Below, piece after piece: positions 16,625 to 25,871 of a DNA stretch of 33,518 nt. The stretch covers positions 1 through 33,518 of the forward strand of contig NZ_JAPEHW010000045.1 in NCBI RefSeq assembly GCF_028875915.1. The letters are read 5' to 3'. This DNA comes from Pseudoalteromonas sp. G4. Its GTDB lineage: Bacteria; Pseudomonadota; Gammaproteobacteria; Enterobacterales; Alteromonadaceae. Every line of letters begins with the position of its first letter. The stretch's first letter is position 1. The position numbers and the translations under genes are program-made. The notes beneath the pieces are model-generated. The model worked only from the letters and a program-made list of their open reading frames with translations, was not told the origin of the DNA and did not search any database.

Positions 16625-18577
16625 TTAGTTTACCGATGGTTGGTCGGTATCATCAAGTTTATTTTCAGGCTTTTTTTCTGTTTCAACCTGTTTTTCTGCT
16701 TGAGATACATCATCAGCTGTTGCACCTGCACTTGGCTTATCGTTATCTTTACGATCATGTGCATCGCGCGGTGGACGCACCTCACGACGAGCCATTAAGT
16801 CATCAATTTGAGCTGCATCAATAGTTTCATACTTCATTAGCGCATCTTTCATTGCATGAAGAATATCCATATTTTCTTTTAGAATATCTTCAGCACGCTT
16901 GTAGTTGCGATCTGAGAAGTCACGTACTTCTGCATCAATAAGCTTAGCTGTTTCACCAGACATGCTCTTATTCTGTGTTTGACTACGACCCATGAAAACT
17001 TCACCTTGATCTTCTGAATACAGAAGCGGACCAAGTTTTTCACTTAAACCCCATTGTGTAACCATTTTGTGTGCAATATCAGTCGCACGTTCAATATCGT
17101 TGCTCGCACCTGTGGTGACTTTATCTGCACCATAGATTAGTTCTTCAGCAATTCGGCCACCGTAAAGACTCGAAATCATTGACTCTAAGTGTTGCTTAGA
17201 ATGACTTACGCGGTCTTGCTCAGGAAGATACATAGTTACACCAAGCGCGCGACCACGAGGAATGATTGATACCTTATAAACCGGATCATGCTCTGGCACT
17301 AAACGTCCAACAATCGCATGACCAGCTTCGTGGTAAGCCGTCATTTCTTTTTCTTGCTCGCTCATTACCATTGACTTGCGCTCTGCACCCATCATGATTT
17401 TGTCTTTAGCTGCATCGAATTCAGCCATACTGACAACACGCTTGTTACCACGTGCAGCAAAAAGAGCAGCTTCATTTACTAGGTTTGCAAGATCTGCACC
17501 CGAGAAACCTGGTGTACCACGAGCAATTAACGCTGGCTCAACATTATCTGCCAGAGGTACTTTGCGCATATGTACTTTAAGAATTTGTTCACGACCACGA
17601 ATATCAGGTAGACCAACAACAACTTGACGGTCAAAACGACCAGGACGAAGTAACGCAGGGTCTAGTACATCTGGACGGTTTGTCGCAGCAATTACAATAA
17701 TACCTTCATTGCCTTCAAAGCCATCCATTTCAACAAGCATTTGGTTTAGTGTTTGCTCACGCTCATCATGACCGCCACCAAGACCTGCACCACGTTGGCG
17801 ACCTACCGCATCAATTTCATCGATAAAGATGATACAAGGTGCAGCTTTCTTAGCTTGCTCAAACATATCACGTACACGTGAAGCACCAACACCAACAAAC
17901 ATTTCAACGAAGTCAGAACCTGAAATAGTAAAGAATGGTACTTTTGCTTCACCAGCAACCGCTTTAGCAAGTAGCGTTTTACCAGTACCTGGAGGACCTA
18001 CCATCAGTACGCCTTTAGGAATGCTACCGCCCAATTTTTGGAACTTTGATGGGTCACGTAAGAAGTCTACTAACTCGGTAACGTCTTCTTTTGCTTCATC
18101 ACAACCAGCTACATCAGCAAATGTTGTTTTAACTTGGTCTTCGCTCATTAAGCGTGCTTTGCTCTTGCCAAATGACATAGCGCCTTTACCGCCACCACCT
18201 TGCATTTGGCGCATAAAGAAGATCCAAACACCAATAAGCAGTAACATCGGGAACCATGAAATAAAAATGGTCGCAAGAAGTGATTGCTCTTCAGGCTCAA
18301 CACCCTCAACGATTGCACCACTCTTAATAAGTTCATCAACAATGTACTGGTCGTGCATTGGGATCACAGTTTTGAACTGCTCACCATTTAATTTTGTACC
18401 GTACACAATGCCTGCTACGCGATCGAATTTCGCTTCACGTATTTGTTCAGAACGAGCTTCTTTAACAAACTGCGAATATGCGAGTTGGCGATTAGAACCT
18501 TCGCCCGGATTGAAACTCTGGAATACCGACATCAGTACAACGGCGATAACCAACCAGAGAATTAAATTTTTAGCCAT
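16625..18577 (-). CDS. ftsH: ATP-dependent zinc metalloprotease FtsH
   Basis: 650 residues from the ATG at 18577, giving [15 protein letters not shown] as in E. coli FtsH. A TTG nine bases upstream at 18586 has an AGAGG site and is a possible alternative. Two membrane segments lie at about 4-20 and 99-121, enclosing a periplasmic domain. AAA motifs: Walker A GPPGTGKT (194-201), Walker B IIFIDEID, second region of homology ending LLRPGRFDR. The zinc protease motif is HEAGH (416-420). It degrades misfolded membrane proteins and regulators such as LpxC at the inner membrane. The C-terminus is charged and variable. Confidence 0.97.
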   Translation of the reverse strand: MAKNLILWLVIAVVLMSVFQSFNPGEGSNRQLAYSQFVKEARSEQIREAKFDRVAGIVYGTKLNGEQFKTVIPMHDQYIVDELIKSGAIVEGVEPEEQSLLATIFISWFPMLLLIGVWIFFMRQMQGGGGKGAMSFGKSKARLMSEDQVKTTFADVAGCDEAKEDVTELVDFLRDPSKFQKLGGSIPKGVLMVGPPGTGKTLLAKAVAGEAKVPFFTISGSDFVEMFVGVGASRVRDMFEQAKKAAPCIIFIDEIDAVGRQRGAGLGGGHDEREQTLNQMLVEMDGFEGNEGIIVIAATNRPDVLDPALLRPGRFDRQVVVGLPDIRGREQILKVHMRKVPLADNVEPALIARGTPGFSGADLANLVNEAALFAARGNKRVVSMAEFDAAKDKIMMGAERKSMVMSEQEKEMTAYHEAGHAIVGRLVPEHDPVYKVSIIPRGRALGVTMYLPEQDRVSHSKQHLESMISSLYGGRIAEELIYGADKVTTGASNDIERATDIAHKMVTQWGLSEKLGPLLYSEDQGEVFMGRSQTQNKSMSGETAKLIDAEVRDFSDRNYKRAEDILKENMDILHAMKDALMKYETIDAAQIDDLMARREVRPPRDAHDRKDNDKPSAGATADDVSQAEKQVETEKKPENKLDDTDQPSVN

Positions 18578-18643
18578 ATCACTCAAGGCATTAACCTCTT
18601 GTCTTATCTAACAATGAAAAAATCTTTTACTTTAAATACTGTA

Positions 18644-19273
18644 CTACAGTTTGTAACCTGTCGCTACTATATAAACCTCGCGAGAACGTGCCCGAGAAGA
18701 GTCTGGTTTACGAATCTTTACAGTTTTAAAACTATTACGTAAATCTTTTACAAATTGATCAAATCCTTCTCCTTGGAAAACTTTAACAGCAAAATTACCG
18801 TTTTGTTTAAGCACTTGGTGACACATATCAAATGCAAGTTCCACTAAATACATGCTACCGGCTTGATCTGTCACGTTATTTCCGCTCATATTAGGTGCCA
18901 TATCTGACATTACTAAATCAACGTTTTTGCCATCAATTCGTGTTAACAGCGCATCCAATACAGCTTCTTCACGAAAGTCGCCTTGTAAGAATTCTACGCC
19001 AGGCAGAGGATCCATAGGTAAAATGTCACAAGATATTACAGTGCCCTTATCGCCTACTTTGTCAGCTGCATATTGCGACCAACCACCAGGAGCAGCACCT
19101 AAATCCACCACAGTTAAGCCTGGGCGAATTAATTTATCTTTTTTGTCGAGCTCTTCTATTTTAAAGTAAGCGCGCGAGCGATACCCGAGTTTACGGGCTT
19201 CATTGGCATATACATCATCAAAATGCTCTTTTAACCAGCGTTTTGAACTAGCCGAATGCTTTTTATTAGACAT
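18644..19273 (-). CDS. rlmE: 23S rRNA 2'-O-methyltransferase RlmE (U2552)
   Basis: 209 residues, the same as E. coli RlmE/FtsJ. The SAM-binding motif is [15 protein letters not shown], then [29 protein letters not shown] carries the catalytic aspartate, and KVFQGEG and [12 protein letters not shown] carry the remaining K and E of the K-D-K-E set. The N-terminus [18 protein letters not shown] is typical. It modifies the 50S A-loop late in assembly. It lies just upstream of ftsH and is divergent from yhbY. Confidence 0.97.
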   Translation of the reverse strand: MSNKKHSASSKRWLKEHFDDVYANEARKLGYRSRAYFKIEELDKKDKLIRPGLTVVDLGAAPGGWSQYAADKVGDKGTVISCDILPMDPLPGVEFLQGDFREEAVLDALLTRIDGKNVDLVMSDMAPNMSGNNVTDQAGSMYLVELAFDMCHQVLKQNGNFAVKVFQGEGFDQFVKDLRNSFKTVKIRKPDSSRARSREVYIVATGYKL

Positions 19274-19359
19274 TAAATTCTACTCTAGAATTAGTATTAT
19301 TGTTTATATGGCGGTAGAATACCCTTAATTCAAGATTATTTCTGCGAAATTTACTAAAT

Positions 19360-19656
19360 ATGAAGTTATCAAACAAACAAAAGCAGTTTTTAAAAGGCGA
19401 AGCACACGCGTTAAACCCTGTTGTTTTATTAGGTGCAAATGGCTTAACTGAGGGTGTACTTCTCGAAATTGAAAACGCACTTGAAATTCACGAATTAATT
19501 AAGGTGAAAGTTCCAACAAGTGATCGTGAAACTAAAGCGCTTATTTTTGAAGCTATTGTTCGCGAAACTGGTGCAATCAAGTTACAAACAATTGGCCACA
19601 TCATTGTGCTTTATAAACAAAGCGAAGATAAAAAGATCCAATTACCAAAAGGTTAA
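19360..19656 (+). CDS. yhbY: YhbY-type RNA-binding protein (CRM domain)
   Basis: 98 residues, one CRS1-YhbY domain over nearly its whole length. The GxxG-type loop is in LLGANGLTEGV, and LEIHELIKVKV is the next conserved strand. E. coli YhbY binds pre-50S particles; the same role is inferred. It is divergent from rlmE across 86 bases, as in E. coli. A shared terminator follows 23 bases after the stop codon. Confidence 0.95.
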   Translation: MKLSNKQKQFLKGEAHALNPVVLLGANGLTEGVLLEIENALEIHELIKVKVPTSDRETKALIFEAIVRETGAIKLQTIGHIIVLYKQSEDKKIQLPKG

Positions 19657-19678
19657 TTCAAAACGAATATTAACCCAA

Positions 19679-19706
19679 TAAAAAACGCGCTTTAAGCGCG
19701 TTTTTT
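19679..19706. terminator. Bidirectional terminator between yhbY and the serine hydrolase gene
   Basis: CGCGCT and AGCGCG pair around TTA, with A runs before and T runs after. The stop codon of the convergent serine hydrolase (19692-19694) lies in the loop. Confidence 0.88.
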
Positions 19707-20843
19707 ATTGTATTGCTTTAATGTCATATCGAGAAAATCGGTGGTTAATTCATTTAAAATGCCCGCTTCTGCATTAATCATCAAGCTAAAACCCAATTCT
19801 AGCCTGGGGATCACTAACAGATCTGCGCGATAACCTTGCACCCAACCACTGTGATAATAAATGGTCTCACCTCTGTAGTCATAAATCCGCCAACCTAAGC
19901 CATATTGCGCTTTTTTTACTTTTGAACGCCAAACCCTGCGTTTTAGCTCTTTCTTGGTATTTATTTGAGGGGTTGTTTGCAGTGCTAAAGACTCTTTTGG
20001 TAATACACTTGGGTATTTACCTAACTGTGCTTTTAACCATTGCACCATATCACTGGCACTCGCATTAACACCGGCAGCTGGCGCAACTTTATAATAATTA
20101 GGTTTTAATTTTGTAGTGTACCAGCGCTTTCTAGCTCTCACATGAGGATGAGCGTAGTTATCATCTTTGGTCATTTCATTAAAACCTAAGCTGGCATTTT
20201 TCATATTTAGTGGCTTAAACAAAAATTCATTCACCCAAGTGTCGTAATCCATATGGGTAGATTGCTCAATCACATCCCCTATTAAACTAAACATGACATT
20301 TTGATAGCCATAACACCTGCCTGGTGAACAAATCGGTTCCACTTCTGCCAGTTTTACTTTAATTTTGTCATACGGCATACGTGATTCGATTAAATTATCG
20401 TAGGCATTAGGCACAAGACCACTACTATGACTCAGTAAATGTGATACACGCAGTTTTTTATCGCGACTATGGAAATGAAAATCAGGCAAGTATTTAGTCA
20501 CTGTATCATCAAGCTTTAAATGACCCTCGTTTGCAAGCTTTGCCGCCAACGAACCTGCAAATGTTTTTGAAACAGACGCCAAACGAAAGCGTGTATTACT
20601 GTCGACAGGATTACCACCAACACGCTTTGTTTTACCATAGCCATAAGCAAACTCGCCGCCATCTACTTTAACAACAGAAAGTGCGGCACCTGGGATGCCT
20701 TTTTTTCTCAGCTTAGCCACCATGGATTTCTTATAGCTTTGAACAAAACGATCAAACTCAACATTCTGTCCTGCATTATCAAGACTATCGGCAGAAACAA
20801 AAAAATTAAAACTCACTAAAAATGAGAAAAACAAAAACCGCAT
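19692..20843 (-). CDS. Exported serine hydrolase of the beta-lactamase (class C-like) family
   Basis: 383 residues from the ATG at 20843, which gives a clean signal peptide (MRFLFFSFLVSFNFFVSA). An ATG at 20876 would put 11 extra residues before it. Motif 1 is S90-V-S-K93 in LASVSKTFAG. Motif 2 is Y180-x-N in GYQNVMFS. Motif 3 is HSG in YYHSGWVQGY, in place of KTG. This pattern fits esterase or D-aminopeptidase/penicillin-binding relatives as well as beta-lactamases; resistance cannot be inferred. RADLLVIPRLELGFSLMINAE is also typical of the family. It should act in the periplasm. Confidence 0.88.
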   Translation of the reverse strand: MRFLFFSFLVSFNFFVSADSLDNAGQNVEFDRFVQSYKKSMVAKLRKKGIPGAALSVVKVDGGEFAYGYGKTKRVGGNPVDSNTRFRLASVSKTFAGSLAAKLANEGHLKLDDTVTKYLPDFHFHSRDKKLRVSHLLSHSSGLVPNAYDNLIESRMPYDKIKVKLAEVEPICSPGRCYGYQNVMFSLIGDVIEQSTHMDYDTWVNEFLFKPLNMKNASLGFNEMTKDDNYAHPHVRARKRWYTTKLKPNYYKVAPAAGVNASASDMVQWLKAQLGKYPSVLPKESLALQTTPQINTKKELKRRVWRSKVKKAQYGLGWRIYDYRGETIYYHSGWVQGYRADLLVIPRLELGFSLMINAEAGILNELTTDFLDMTLKQYNKKRA

Positions 20844-20979
20844 ATATATCGCTATTCTCGGAATAATTACGCACATAGTTTAACAAGCATCAAGCAATGA
20901 TGCAGGGGGAATTGTTAATTTATTTTTAATCACAACTTAAACACTACATTTTTTTACAGGTGAACTACACATTTATACA

Positions 20980-20985
20980 TATAAT
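20980..20985 (+). promoter_or_regulatory. Perfect -10 hexamer upstream of the MipA operon
   Basis: TATAAT lies 55 bases before the mipA-like start codon. The hexamer 17 bases upstream (CAGGTG) is far from consensus, which would fit a promoter needing an activator. The regulator encoded in the same operon is the obvious candidate, but this is inference. The rest of 20877-21039 is AT-rich and shows nothing else I can name. Confidence 0.4.
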
Positions 20986-21039
20986 GCGTATTTTAGTAAT
21001 CAGCACAACAGCATCTATTAAAACAACAATAATTTAAAA

Positions 21040-21876
21040 ATGAATAAACTTACAACGACATTATTTTTTATCTGTTTACTCGCTTCAGCGCCAAGCATTG
21101 CAAGTAATCGTCTTTATGCCGACAATACACTTGAGGCAAGCGACGGCTTTACTTGGGATTGGAGTTTTGGTGCTGGGTACTATGTCGATAAAAACTACCT
21201 TCAAGGTATTGATTACCAAGATGGCATCGAACTCAATATTAATGTCGCTATTAATTATGATAAGTTTTATTTTGATGTAGATAATTCTCAACTTTCAGGT
21301 GGTTTAACTATAGGTTATAACTTGGTTGATAAGTATGACTGGAGTTTAGATTTATTTGCAATTAATGCGCACGAAGGCTTTGATGAAACAGGCACCTTTT
21401 ATGATGAAGATTTGGTTTACGAGTTGCGTGGCATTAAAGATCGTGAAGACGATTTTAACGCAGGGCTTCGTTTAACCCGTAAAGAAAAAACCCATCAAGT
21501 CTCTTTTGAATTACTGCAAGACATTTCAGGTGCACATAAAAGTCTATGGGCAAGTGGCTTTATAAGTACCATTCAAGATTACCGTAATTGGGAGTTTAGA
21601 GTTGGCTCTGGTCTTAATATCTACTCATCAGAATTCACTGGTTACTACTTTGGTGTCGATGCCAGTGAAGTGATTGAAAATGCTCGTCCTATTTACGACC
21701 CAAGTGTTGCCTACAGTGTGACGTTTGAATTTCACGCAGAATACCCAATTAACGAGAACTGGGTATTTTTAGGCGGCTGGTTATCCTCTTGGTATTCTAA
21801 AGAAATCAGCAACAGCCCGCTTATTAGCAGCAGTTTAGTACACAGAGCTAAGGTTGGCATTCGCTATGTATTTTAA
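21040..21876 (+). CDS. MipA/OmpV-family outer membrane protein
   Basis: 278 residues. The signal peptide ends near ...SAPSIAS. The mature part has alternating hydrophobic strands and aromatic residues and ends in RAKVGIRYVF, with a terminal Phe as in outer membrane beta-barrels. Overall pattern (WSFGAGYY at the start, YPINENWVFLGG late) matches the MipA/OmpV family, which includes murein-scaffold and osmoregulated porin-like proteins. Its last 11 bases overlap the DUF3019 gene. No Shine-Dalgarno sequence is evident. Confidence 0.82.
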   Translation: MNKLTTTLFFICLLASAPSIASNRLYADNTLEASDGFTWDWSFGAGYYVDKNYLQGIDYQDGIELNINVAINYDKFYFDVDNSQLSGGLTIGYNLVDKYDWSLDLFAINAHEGFDETGTFYDEDLVYELRGIKDREDDFNAGLRLTRKEKTHQVSFELLQDISGAHKSLWASGFISTIQDYRNWEFRVGSGLNIYSSEFTGYYFGVDASEVIENARPIYDPSVAYSVTFEFHAEYPINENWVFLGGWLSSWYSKEISNSPLISSSLVHRAKVGIRYVF

Positions 21877-22291
21877 CCTTAAGTTTACTCTAATAAAGCT
21901 CAAACTTGCTGCACTGTTCGCTTTCGCTAACGTGAGTTTTGCTAGTACTGAATTACCGGTAAATAACCCCTTTACTGATCCCGAACTCGCCATTTTTCCA
22001 GAAAAATGTGTTGCGCTTAGACAAGGTAAACACTGTTATACCAAGTTAAAGTTTCAGTGGCATGCGCCTGTTCGTGGTGATTATTGTATCCGCACAGTCA
22101 GCGACCAGAAATTAATTCGCTGTTGGTACAATAGTACGTTTGGTGAACTAGACAGTGAATTTAATTCGCCCGAAGCCAAACTCTATGAGCTGGTTGAAAT
22201 TGGTTCAGGCCAAGTAAGTAAACAAGTAGAAATGAAAGTAAATTGGGTATACACCAATAAACGCAAAAAACGTCGATGGAGACTGTTTTAA
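21866..22291 (+). CDS. DUF3019-like small exported protein
   Basis: 141 residues from the ATG at 21866; a TTG at 21854 would add only four residues. A signal peptide (LKLAALFAFANVSFAS) leads to a mature part of about 115 residues. Four cysteines (C48, C57, C74, C86) could form two disulfides in the periplasm. The C-terminus is strongly basic (KRKKRRWRLF). I assign it to DUF3019 from overall pattern and context; its function is unknown. It overlaps the MipA gene by 11 bases, and its stop overlaps the regulator start (TAATG), so all are translationally coupled. A periplasmic accessory to the kinase is a reasonable guess. Confidence 0.75.
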   Translation: MYFNLKFTLIKLKLAALFAFANVSFASTELPVNNPFTDPELAIFPEKCVALRQGKHCYTKLKFQWHAPVRGDYCIRTVSDQKLIRCWYNSTFGELDSEFNSPEAKLYELVEIGSGQVSKQVEMKVNWVYTNKRKKRRWRLF

Positions 22292-22989
22292 TGGATATTG
22301 CAAAAAAGATACTATTAGTTGAAGACGACACGTCACTTGCTCAATGGGTAAGCGAATATCTTGTTGAACAAGGATTTGATGTCGCTTTGTGCCAACGTGG
22401 TGATGAGGCGGTTCAAGCGGTTAAAAAGCATAACCCCGATTTAGTTTTGCTTGATTTAATGCTCCCTGGCAAAGATGGCATGAGCGTCTGTCGTGACTTG
22501 CGTGTTTTTTATCACCAGCCAATCATTATGATGACTGCCAAAGGCGACGAAATTGATGAAGTCCTCGGCCTTGAAGTAGGCGCGAGCGATTACGTTATTA
22601 AACCTGTGCGCCCGCGCGTATTGCTTGCTCGAATCAATGCAGTACTTCGAGAAAAACAAGGCTCAAGCGATAGCAGTAGTGATGAAATAAACATTGGCAG
22701 CTTGCAAATTGACACGCTTTCACGCGATGTATTTATGGATAAGCAAAAGCTCGCGCTTTCCAATGCTGAGTATTCATTATTGTATTTCTTAGCATCAAAT
22801 GCCGATCAAATTCTCGACCGAGACAGCGTGTTTTTGGCAACAAAAGGCCGTGAATACGATGGCTTAGACCGCAGTGTCGATGTGCTTATTTCTGCGCTTC
22901 GTAAAAAAATTGGTGATGACCCACAAAGTCCAAGCAAGATTAAAACAATCTGGGGCAAAGGCTACTTATTTGTCAGCCAAGCTTGGTAA
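22291..22989 (+). CDS. OmpR-family response regulator
   Basis: 232 residues from the ATG at 22291. The receiver domain covers 1-120 with acidic pocket E11/D12/D13, phospho-acceptor D55 (LLDLMLPG), T82 and K104 (YVIKPV). The C-terminal winged helix (about 135-230) ends with RSVDVLISALRKKIGDD and IKTIWGKGYLF. It resembles RstA-type regulators. The partner kinase starts three bases after the stop codon. Targets are unknown; its own operon is likely. Confidence 0.95.
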   Translation: MDIAKKILLVEDDTSLAQWVSEYLVEQGFDVALCQRGDEAVQAVKKHNPDLVLLDLMLPGKDGMSVCRDLRVFYHQPIIMMTAKGDEIDEVLGLEVGASDYVIKPVRPRVLLARINAVLREKQGSSDSSSDEINIGSLQIDTLSRDVFMDKQKLALSNAEYSLLYFLASNADQILDRDSVFLATKGREYDGLDRSVDVLISALRKKIGDDPQSPSKIKTIWGKGYLFVSQAW

Positions 22990-22992
22990 ATA

Positions 22993-24303
22993 ATGAAAAA
23001 ACTGTATATCAGCCTGATCACAGGTGCGTTAATTTCATCCTTTATCCTTGGCTGGCTGATAGATTCTTTGAGTGCACCAACGAGTAATCAAGATAACTTT
23101 AAAGTTGAAAAGCAGATTCTCGCAGGGGTTGTGTCAGAAATAAGCCAACATCCGGCTAGTGAACATCAAGCTTGGTTAACACACTTTGCAGCGGCAAGTC
23201 AGTTTAGTTTAAGTTATCACAATAACGCCGAACTGGCCTTACCTATTGAGCTTCACTCACAGCTGCTTATCCCTGGCGGCATAACATTAGAAGATGAGTT
23301 AGGCTTTTATTTAATTCAAACCAGTGAAGCATTAGCTGATCACCACATTCAACTGCGCGTTGAAAAGCCTCCGATGCCAACAAACCGCACCGATTTATTC
23401 TTAACTGTCGGTTTTTACCTCGGCATTTGTATTTTTATGTGGTGGTGGCTAGCGCCTCTGACTAAAAGGCTGAGTTTATTGAACAAGGCAACCGCGCAAT
23501 TTGCCAATGGTAATTTGGACGCCAGAATTAATTTAACAGGCCTCAGTTATATACGCGAGCTAGAAACCAGCTATAACCGAATGGCCGACCAAATTCAGCA
23601 ATTAATTGAAGAAAATCAATTGTTAGCGTCAAGCATGTCGCACGATATTCGCACGCCTCTTGCCTGTTTGCGCTTTGGCTTAGATGCTGCCATTGATAGC
23701 CAAGATCCGAGCAAACTTAAACATTATTTAGCACGAATGGAAAGCGATTTAGATCAAATGGAATGCATGCTAAATAGTTATTTAGAATATGCCACCCTTG
23801 AGCAAAAGTCTTATCAAATATCGCCAACCTCTATTTCAAGTTCAGAGCTATTCGAAAACTGCTTTTACCAAGTGGAGCATAAGCTCAATTCGCAAGGTGT
23901 TGAGTTAGAAATAAAAACGGAAAACCAAGCGCTTTACGTTGACCCCCATTGGCTTGCGCGTGCAATCGTTAACTTATTAATTAATGCAACCGATTTTGCA
24001 AAAACGAAGATTATTATCAGCACAACACAAACCCATGCAGATACTTTTATCGAAATTGAAGATGATGGTCCAGGTATTGATGATGCCAACCTCGATAATG
24101 TTTTGAAGCCATTTTTTCAACAAGAGAACCATCGAAATCGCGCCGCCAAAAACTATGGCCTTGGGCTTGCTATCGTCGCGAAAGTAATTGCATGGCATTT
24201 TGGTGATATTAAAGTCGCTCGTTCGAAAGAACTTGGTGGTGCAAAGTTTACTTTACGCCTACCCCATCGTTGTCATTTGAAGAATAAAACAGGCACTTGG
24301 TAA
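22993..24303 (+). CDS. Sensor histidine kinase, RstB-like
   Basis: 436 residues. Membrane segments at about 6-23 and 134-153 enclose a periplasmic sensor region of about 110 residues. HAMP follows at about 154-205. The phospho-acceptor is H217 in SMSHDIRTPL. The ATPase domain has N box N327/N331 (NLLINATDFA), G1 DDGPGI (357-362), an F box around KPFFQQ and G2 GLGLA (389-393). It should phosphorylate the adjacent regulator. The sensor region has no domain I can name and no cysteines, so the signal may involve the DUF3019 or MipA proteins. Confidence 0.94.
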   Translation: MKKLYISLITGALISSFILGWLIDSLSAPTSNQDNFKVEKQILAGVVSEISQHPASEHQAWLTHFAAASQFSLSYHNNAELALPIELHSQLLIPGGITLEDELGFYLIQTSEALADHHIQLRVEKPPMPTNRTDLFLTVGFYLGICIFMWWWLAPLTKRLSLLNKATAQFANGNLDARINLTGLSYIRELETSYNRMADQIQQLIEENQLLASSMSHDIRTPLACLRFGLDAAIDSQDPSKLKHYLARMESDLDQMECMLNSYLEYATLEQKSYQISPTSISSSELFENCFYQVEHKLNSQGVELEIKTENQALYVDPHWLARAIVNLLINATDFAKTKIIISTTQTHADTFIEIEDDGPGIDDANLDNVLKPFFQQENHRNRAAKNYGLGLAIVAKVIAWHFGDIKVARSKELGGAKFTLRLPHRCHLKNKTGTW

Positions 24304-24385
24304 GTGTTTTCATAACAATCGAAGAGCTTACTGCTTTGTAACTGATTTAAAATGCTAACTCTGTGTTTACAATTTTTTAAATCAA

Positions 24386-24399
24386 TTGATCTAAATCAA
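24386..24399. promoter_or_regulatory. Perfect FNR-type box upstream of the NSS transporter
   Basis: TTGAT-CTAA-ATCAA matches the FNR/EtrA consensus (TTGATNNNNATCAA) at all ten fixed positions. Its centre is 77 bases before the transporter start codon. A possible -10 TATTAA (24412-24417) would put the box near -32, which would fit repression. Other -10 choices near 24421-24435 would fit activation, so the sign is open. Confidence 0.65.
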
Positions 24400-24469
24400 G
24401 CAAACTCACTCTATTAATTTATTTCAATTTACAGTAGATTGGGCGGCAAATTAATAACGAGAAAAATAT

Positions 24470-25819
24470 ATGGGTGCTTCACGTGGAGAGTTTACCTCTC
24501 GACTAGGTTTTATTATGGCTGCAGCCGGTAGTGCTGTTGGTCTTGGCAACATTTGGGGATTCCCGACACAAACAGCAACAAATGGCGGTGCTGCATTTGT
24601 TTTAGTCTATTTAATTTTAGCGTTTTGTTTAGCCTACCCTGCTTTTATGGCAGAAATTTTAATTGGTCGTTATGGTCAAGCAAACGCTGTTACTTCATTA
24701 GAAAAAATCTCACGTAGCCAATTACAAAAACGCTTTGCGTTTATTGTAGGTTTTGGCGGTATTGTTTGCGCGGCATTAATTTTAAGTTTCTATGGCATTT
24801 TAGCAGGCTGGATGACCTCTTACGCTGTTCAATCAGGTGCATCTATCATTGGTGCTACTAGCGTTGCGAAGTGGGCAGTAAGCGATAGTGTGGCACGCAA
24901 TATTTTCTTCTGTGCCGTGTTTATGTTTTTAACCGTAATTATTATCCGCAACGGTGTTGAAGATGGCATTGAAAAGTGGTCAAAGCGTTTAATGCCAGCG
25001 ATGATTGCACTACTTGTGTTACTTATCATCTATGTACTCACCCTTGATGGTGCTGAAAAAGGCTTAGAAGCATATCTTAACCCTGATATATCACGTGTAC
25101 TTGATCCCGATTTATTAATAAGCGCGTTAGGCCAAGCATTCTTCTCATTGTCACTTGGTACGAGTGTAATGGTGATTTACGGCTCATATATTTCTAAAAA
25201 GGAAAATATGGTAACGATAGGCGCACAAGTAACCTTTATTGATGTCTCAATTGCCTTTTTAGCGGGCCTTTTAGTTATTCCTGCAATGTATGTTGCATTA
25301 GAGCAAGGGGTACAAATTTTCGCGGAAGATGGCAGTTTATTGGCAGGTCCAACACTCGTATTCCAAGTATTACCTAGCCTATTTGATTCAATGGGTCAGC
25401 TTGGTGTATTTGTCAGCTTAGCTTTCTTTATTTTAATGTCGATTGCCGCGCTTACTTCGTCAATTTCTATGCTAGAAGGCCCTGTTTCGTACTTAGTTGA
25501 ATGCCACAATATTGAGCGTAAAACAGCAACAACCTGGACTGGCATTGGCATTCTAGCTATTAGCTTTGTGATTATTTTTAACATAAACACCATGCTTGAT
25601 TTTGTAGCTACACTGGCAACTGAATATGGTCAGCCAATTATTGCAATGCTTTGCTGTGTTTTTGCAGGTTGGATTTGGCAGCGTAATTCGCTAATTGAAG
25701 AAATTAAACATGGCAACGAGCAAGTCGAATCAACACTATTTTGGAAAATCTGGCCTTGGTATACGAAATTTGTATGCCCACTTGCTATTGCGGCTGTATT
25801 TATTCACTCGCTTACATAA
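24470..25819 (+). CDS. Sodium-dependent transporter, neurotransmitter:sodium symporter family
   Basis: 449 residues. The first helix carries the family signature RLGFIMAAAGSAVGLGNIWGFP with unwound-region glycines at the sodium site, followed by TNGGAAFVLVYL. About 11-12 hydrophobic segments are visible. LGQAFFSLSLGTSVMVIYGSY is the conserved TM6-7 region. Bacterial relatives import amino acids, such as LeuT, TnaT and MhsT. Gly replaces the usual Arg after NIW. The substrate cannot be told. It appears monocistronic, with an FNR-type box upstream and a terminator downstream. Confidence 0.94.
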   Translation: MGASRGEFTSRLGFIMAAAGSAVGLGNIWGFPTQTATNGGAAFVLVYLILAFCLAYPAFMAEILIGRYGQANAVTSLEKISRSQLQKRFAFIVGFGGIVCAALILSFYGILAGWMTSYAVQSGASIIGATSVAKWAVSDSVARNIFFCAVFMFLTVIIIRNGVEDGIEKWSKRLMPAMIALLVLLIIYVLTLDGAEKGLEAYLNPDISRVLDPDLLISALGQAFFSLSLGTSVMVIYGSYISKKENMVTIGAQVTFIDVSIAFLAGLLVIPAMYVALEQGVQIFAEDGSLLAGPTLVFQVLPSLFDSMGQLGVFVSLAFFILMSIAALTSSISMLEGPVSYLVECHNIERKTATTWTGIGILAISFVIIFNINTMLDFVATLATEYGQPIIAMLCCVFAGWIWQRNSLIEEIKHGNEQVESTLFWKIWPWYTKFVCPLAIAAVFIHSLT

Positions 25820-25827
25820 TCATATTT

Positions 25828-25856
25828 AAAAAGCCGATGCATATCATCGGCTTTTT
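25828..25856. terminator. Bidirectional terminator between the NSS transporter and GNAT genes
   Basis: AAAAAGCCGATG and CATCGGCTTTTT pair for 12 bp around a five-base loop. Confidence 0.9.
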
Positions 25857-25871
25857 GTCTCTTCGATACAA

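Noticed and set aside
17829..18611. Long open frame (260 codons) on the plus strand
   Set aside because: It is wholly antisense to ftsH, has no ribosome site or family resemblance, and its open state follows from the codon use of ftsH.
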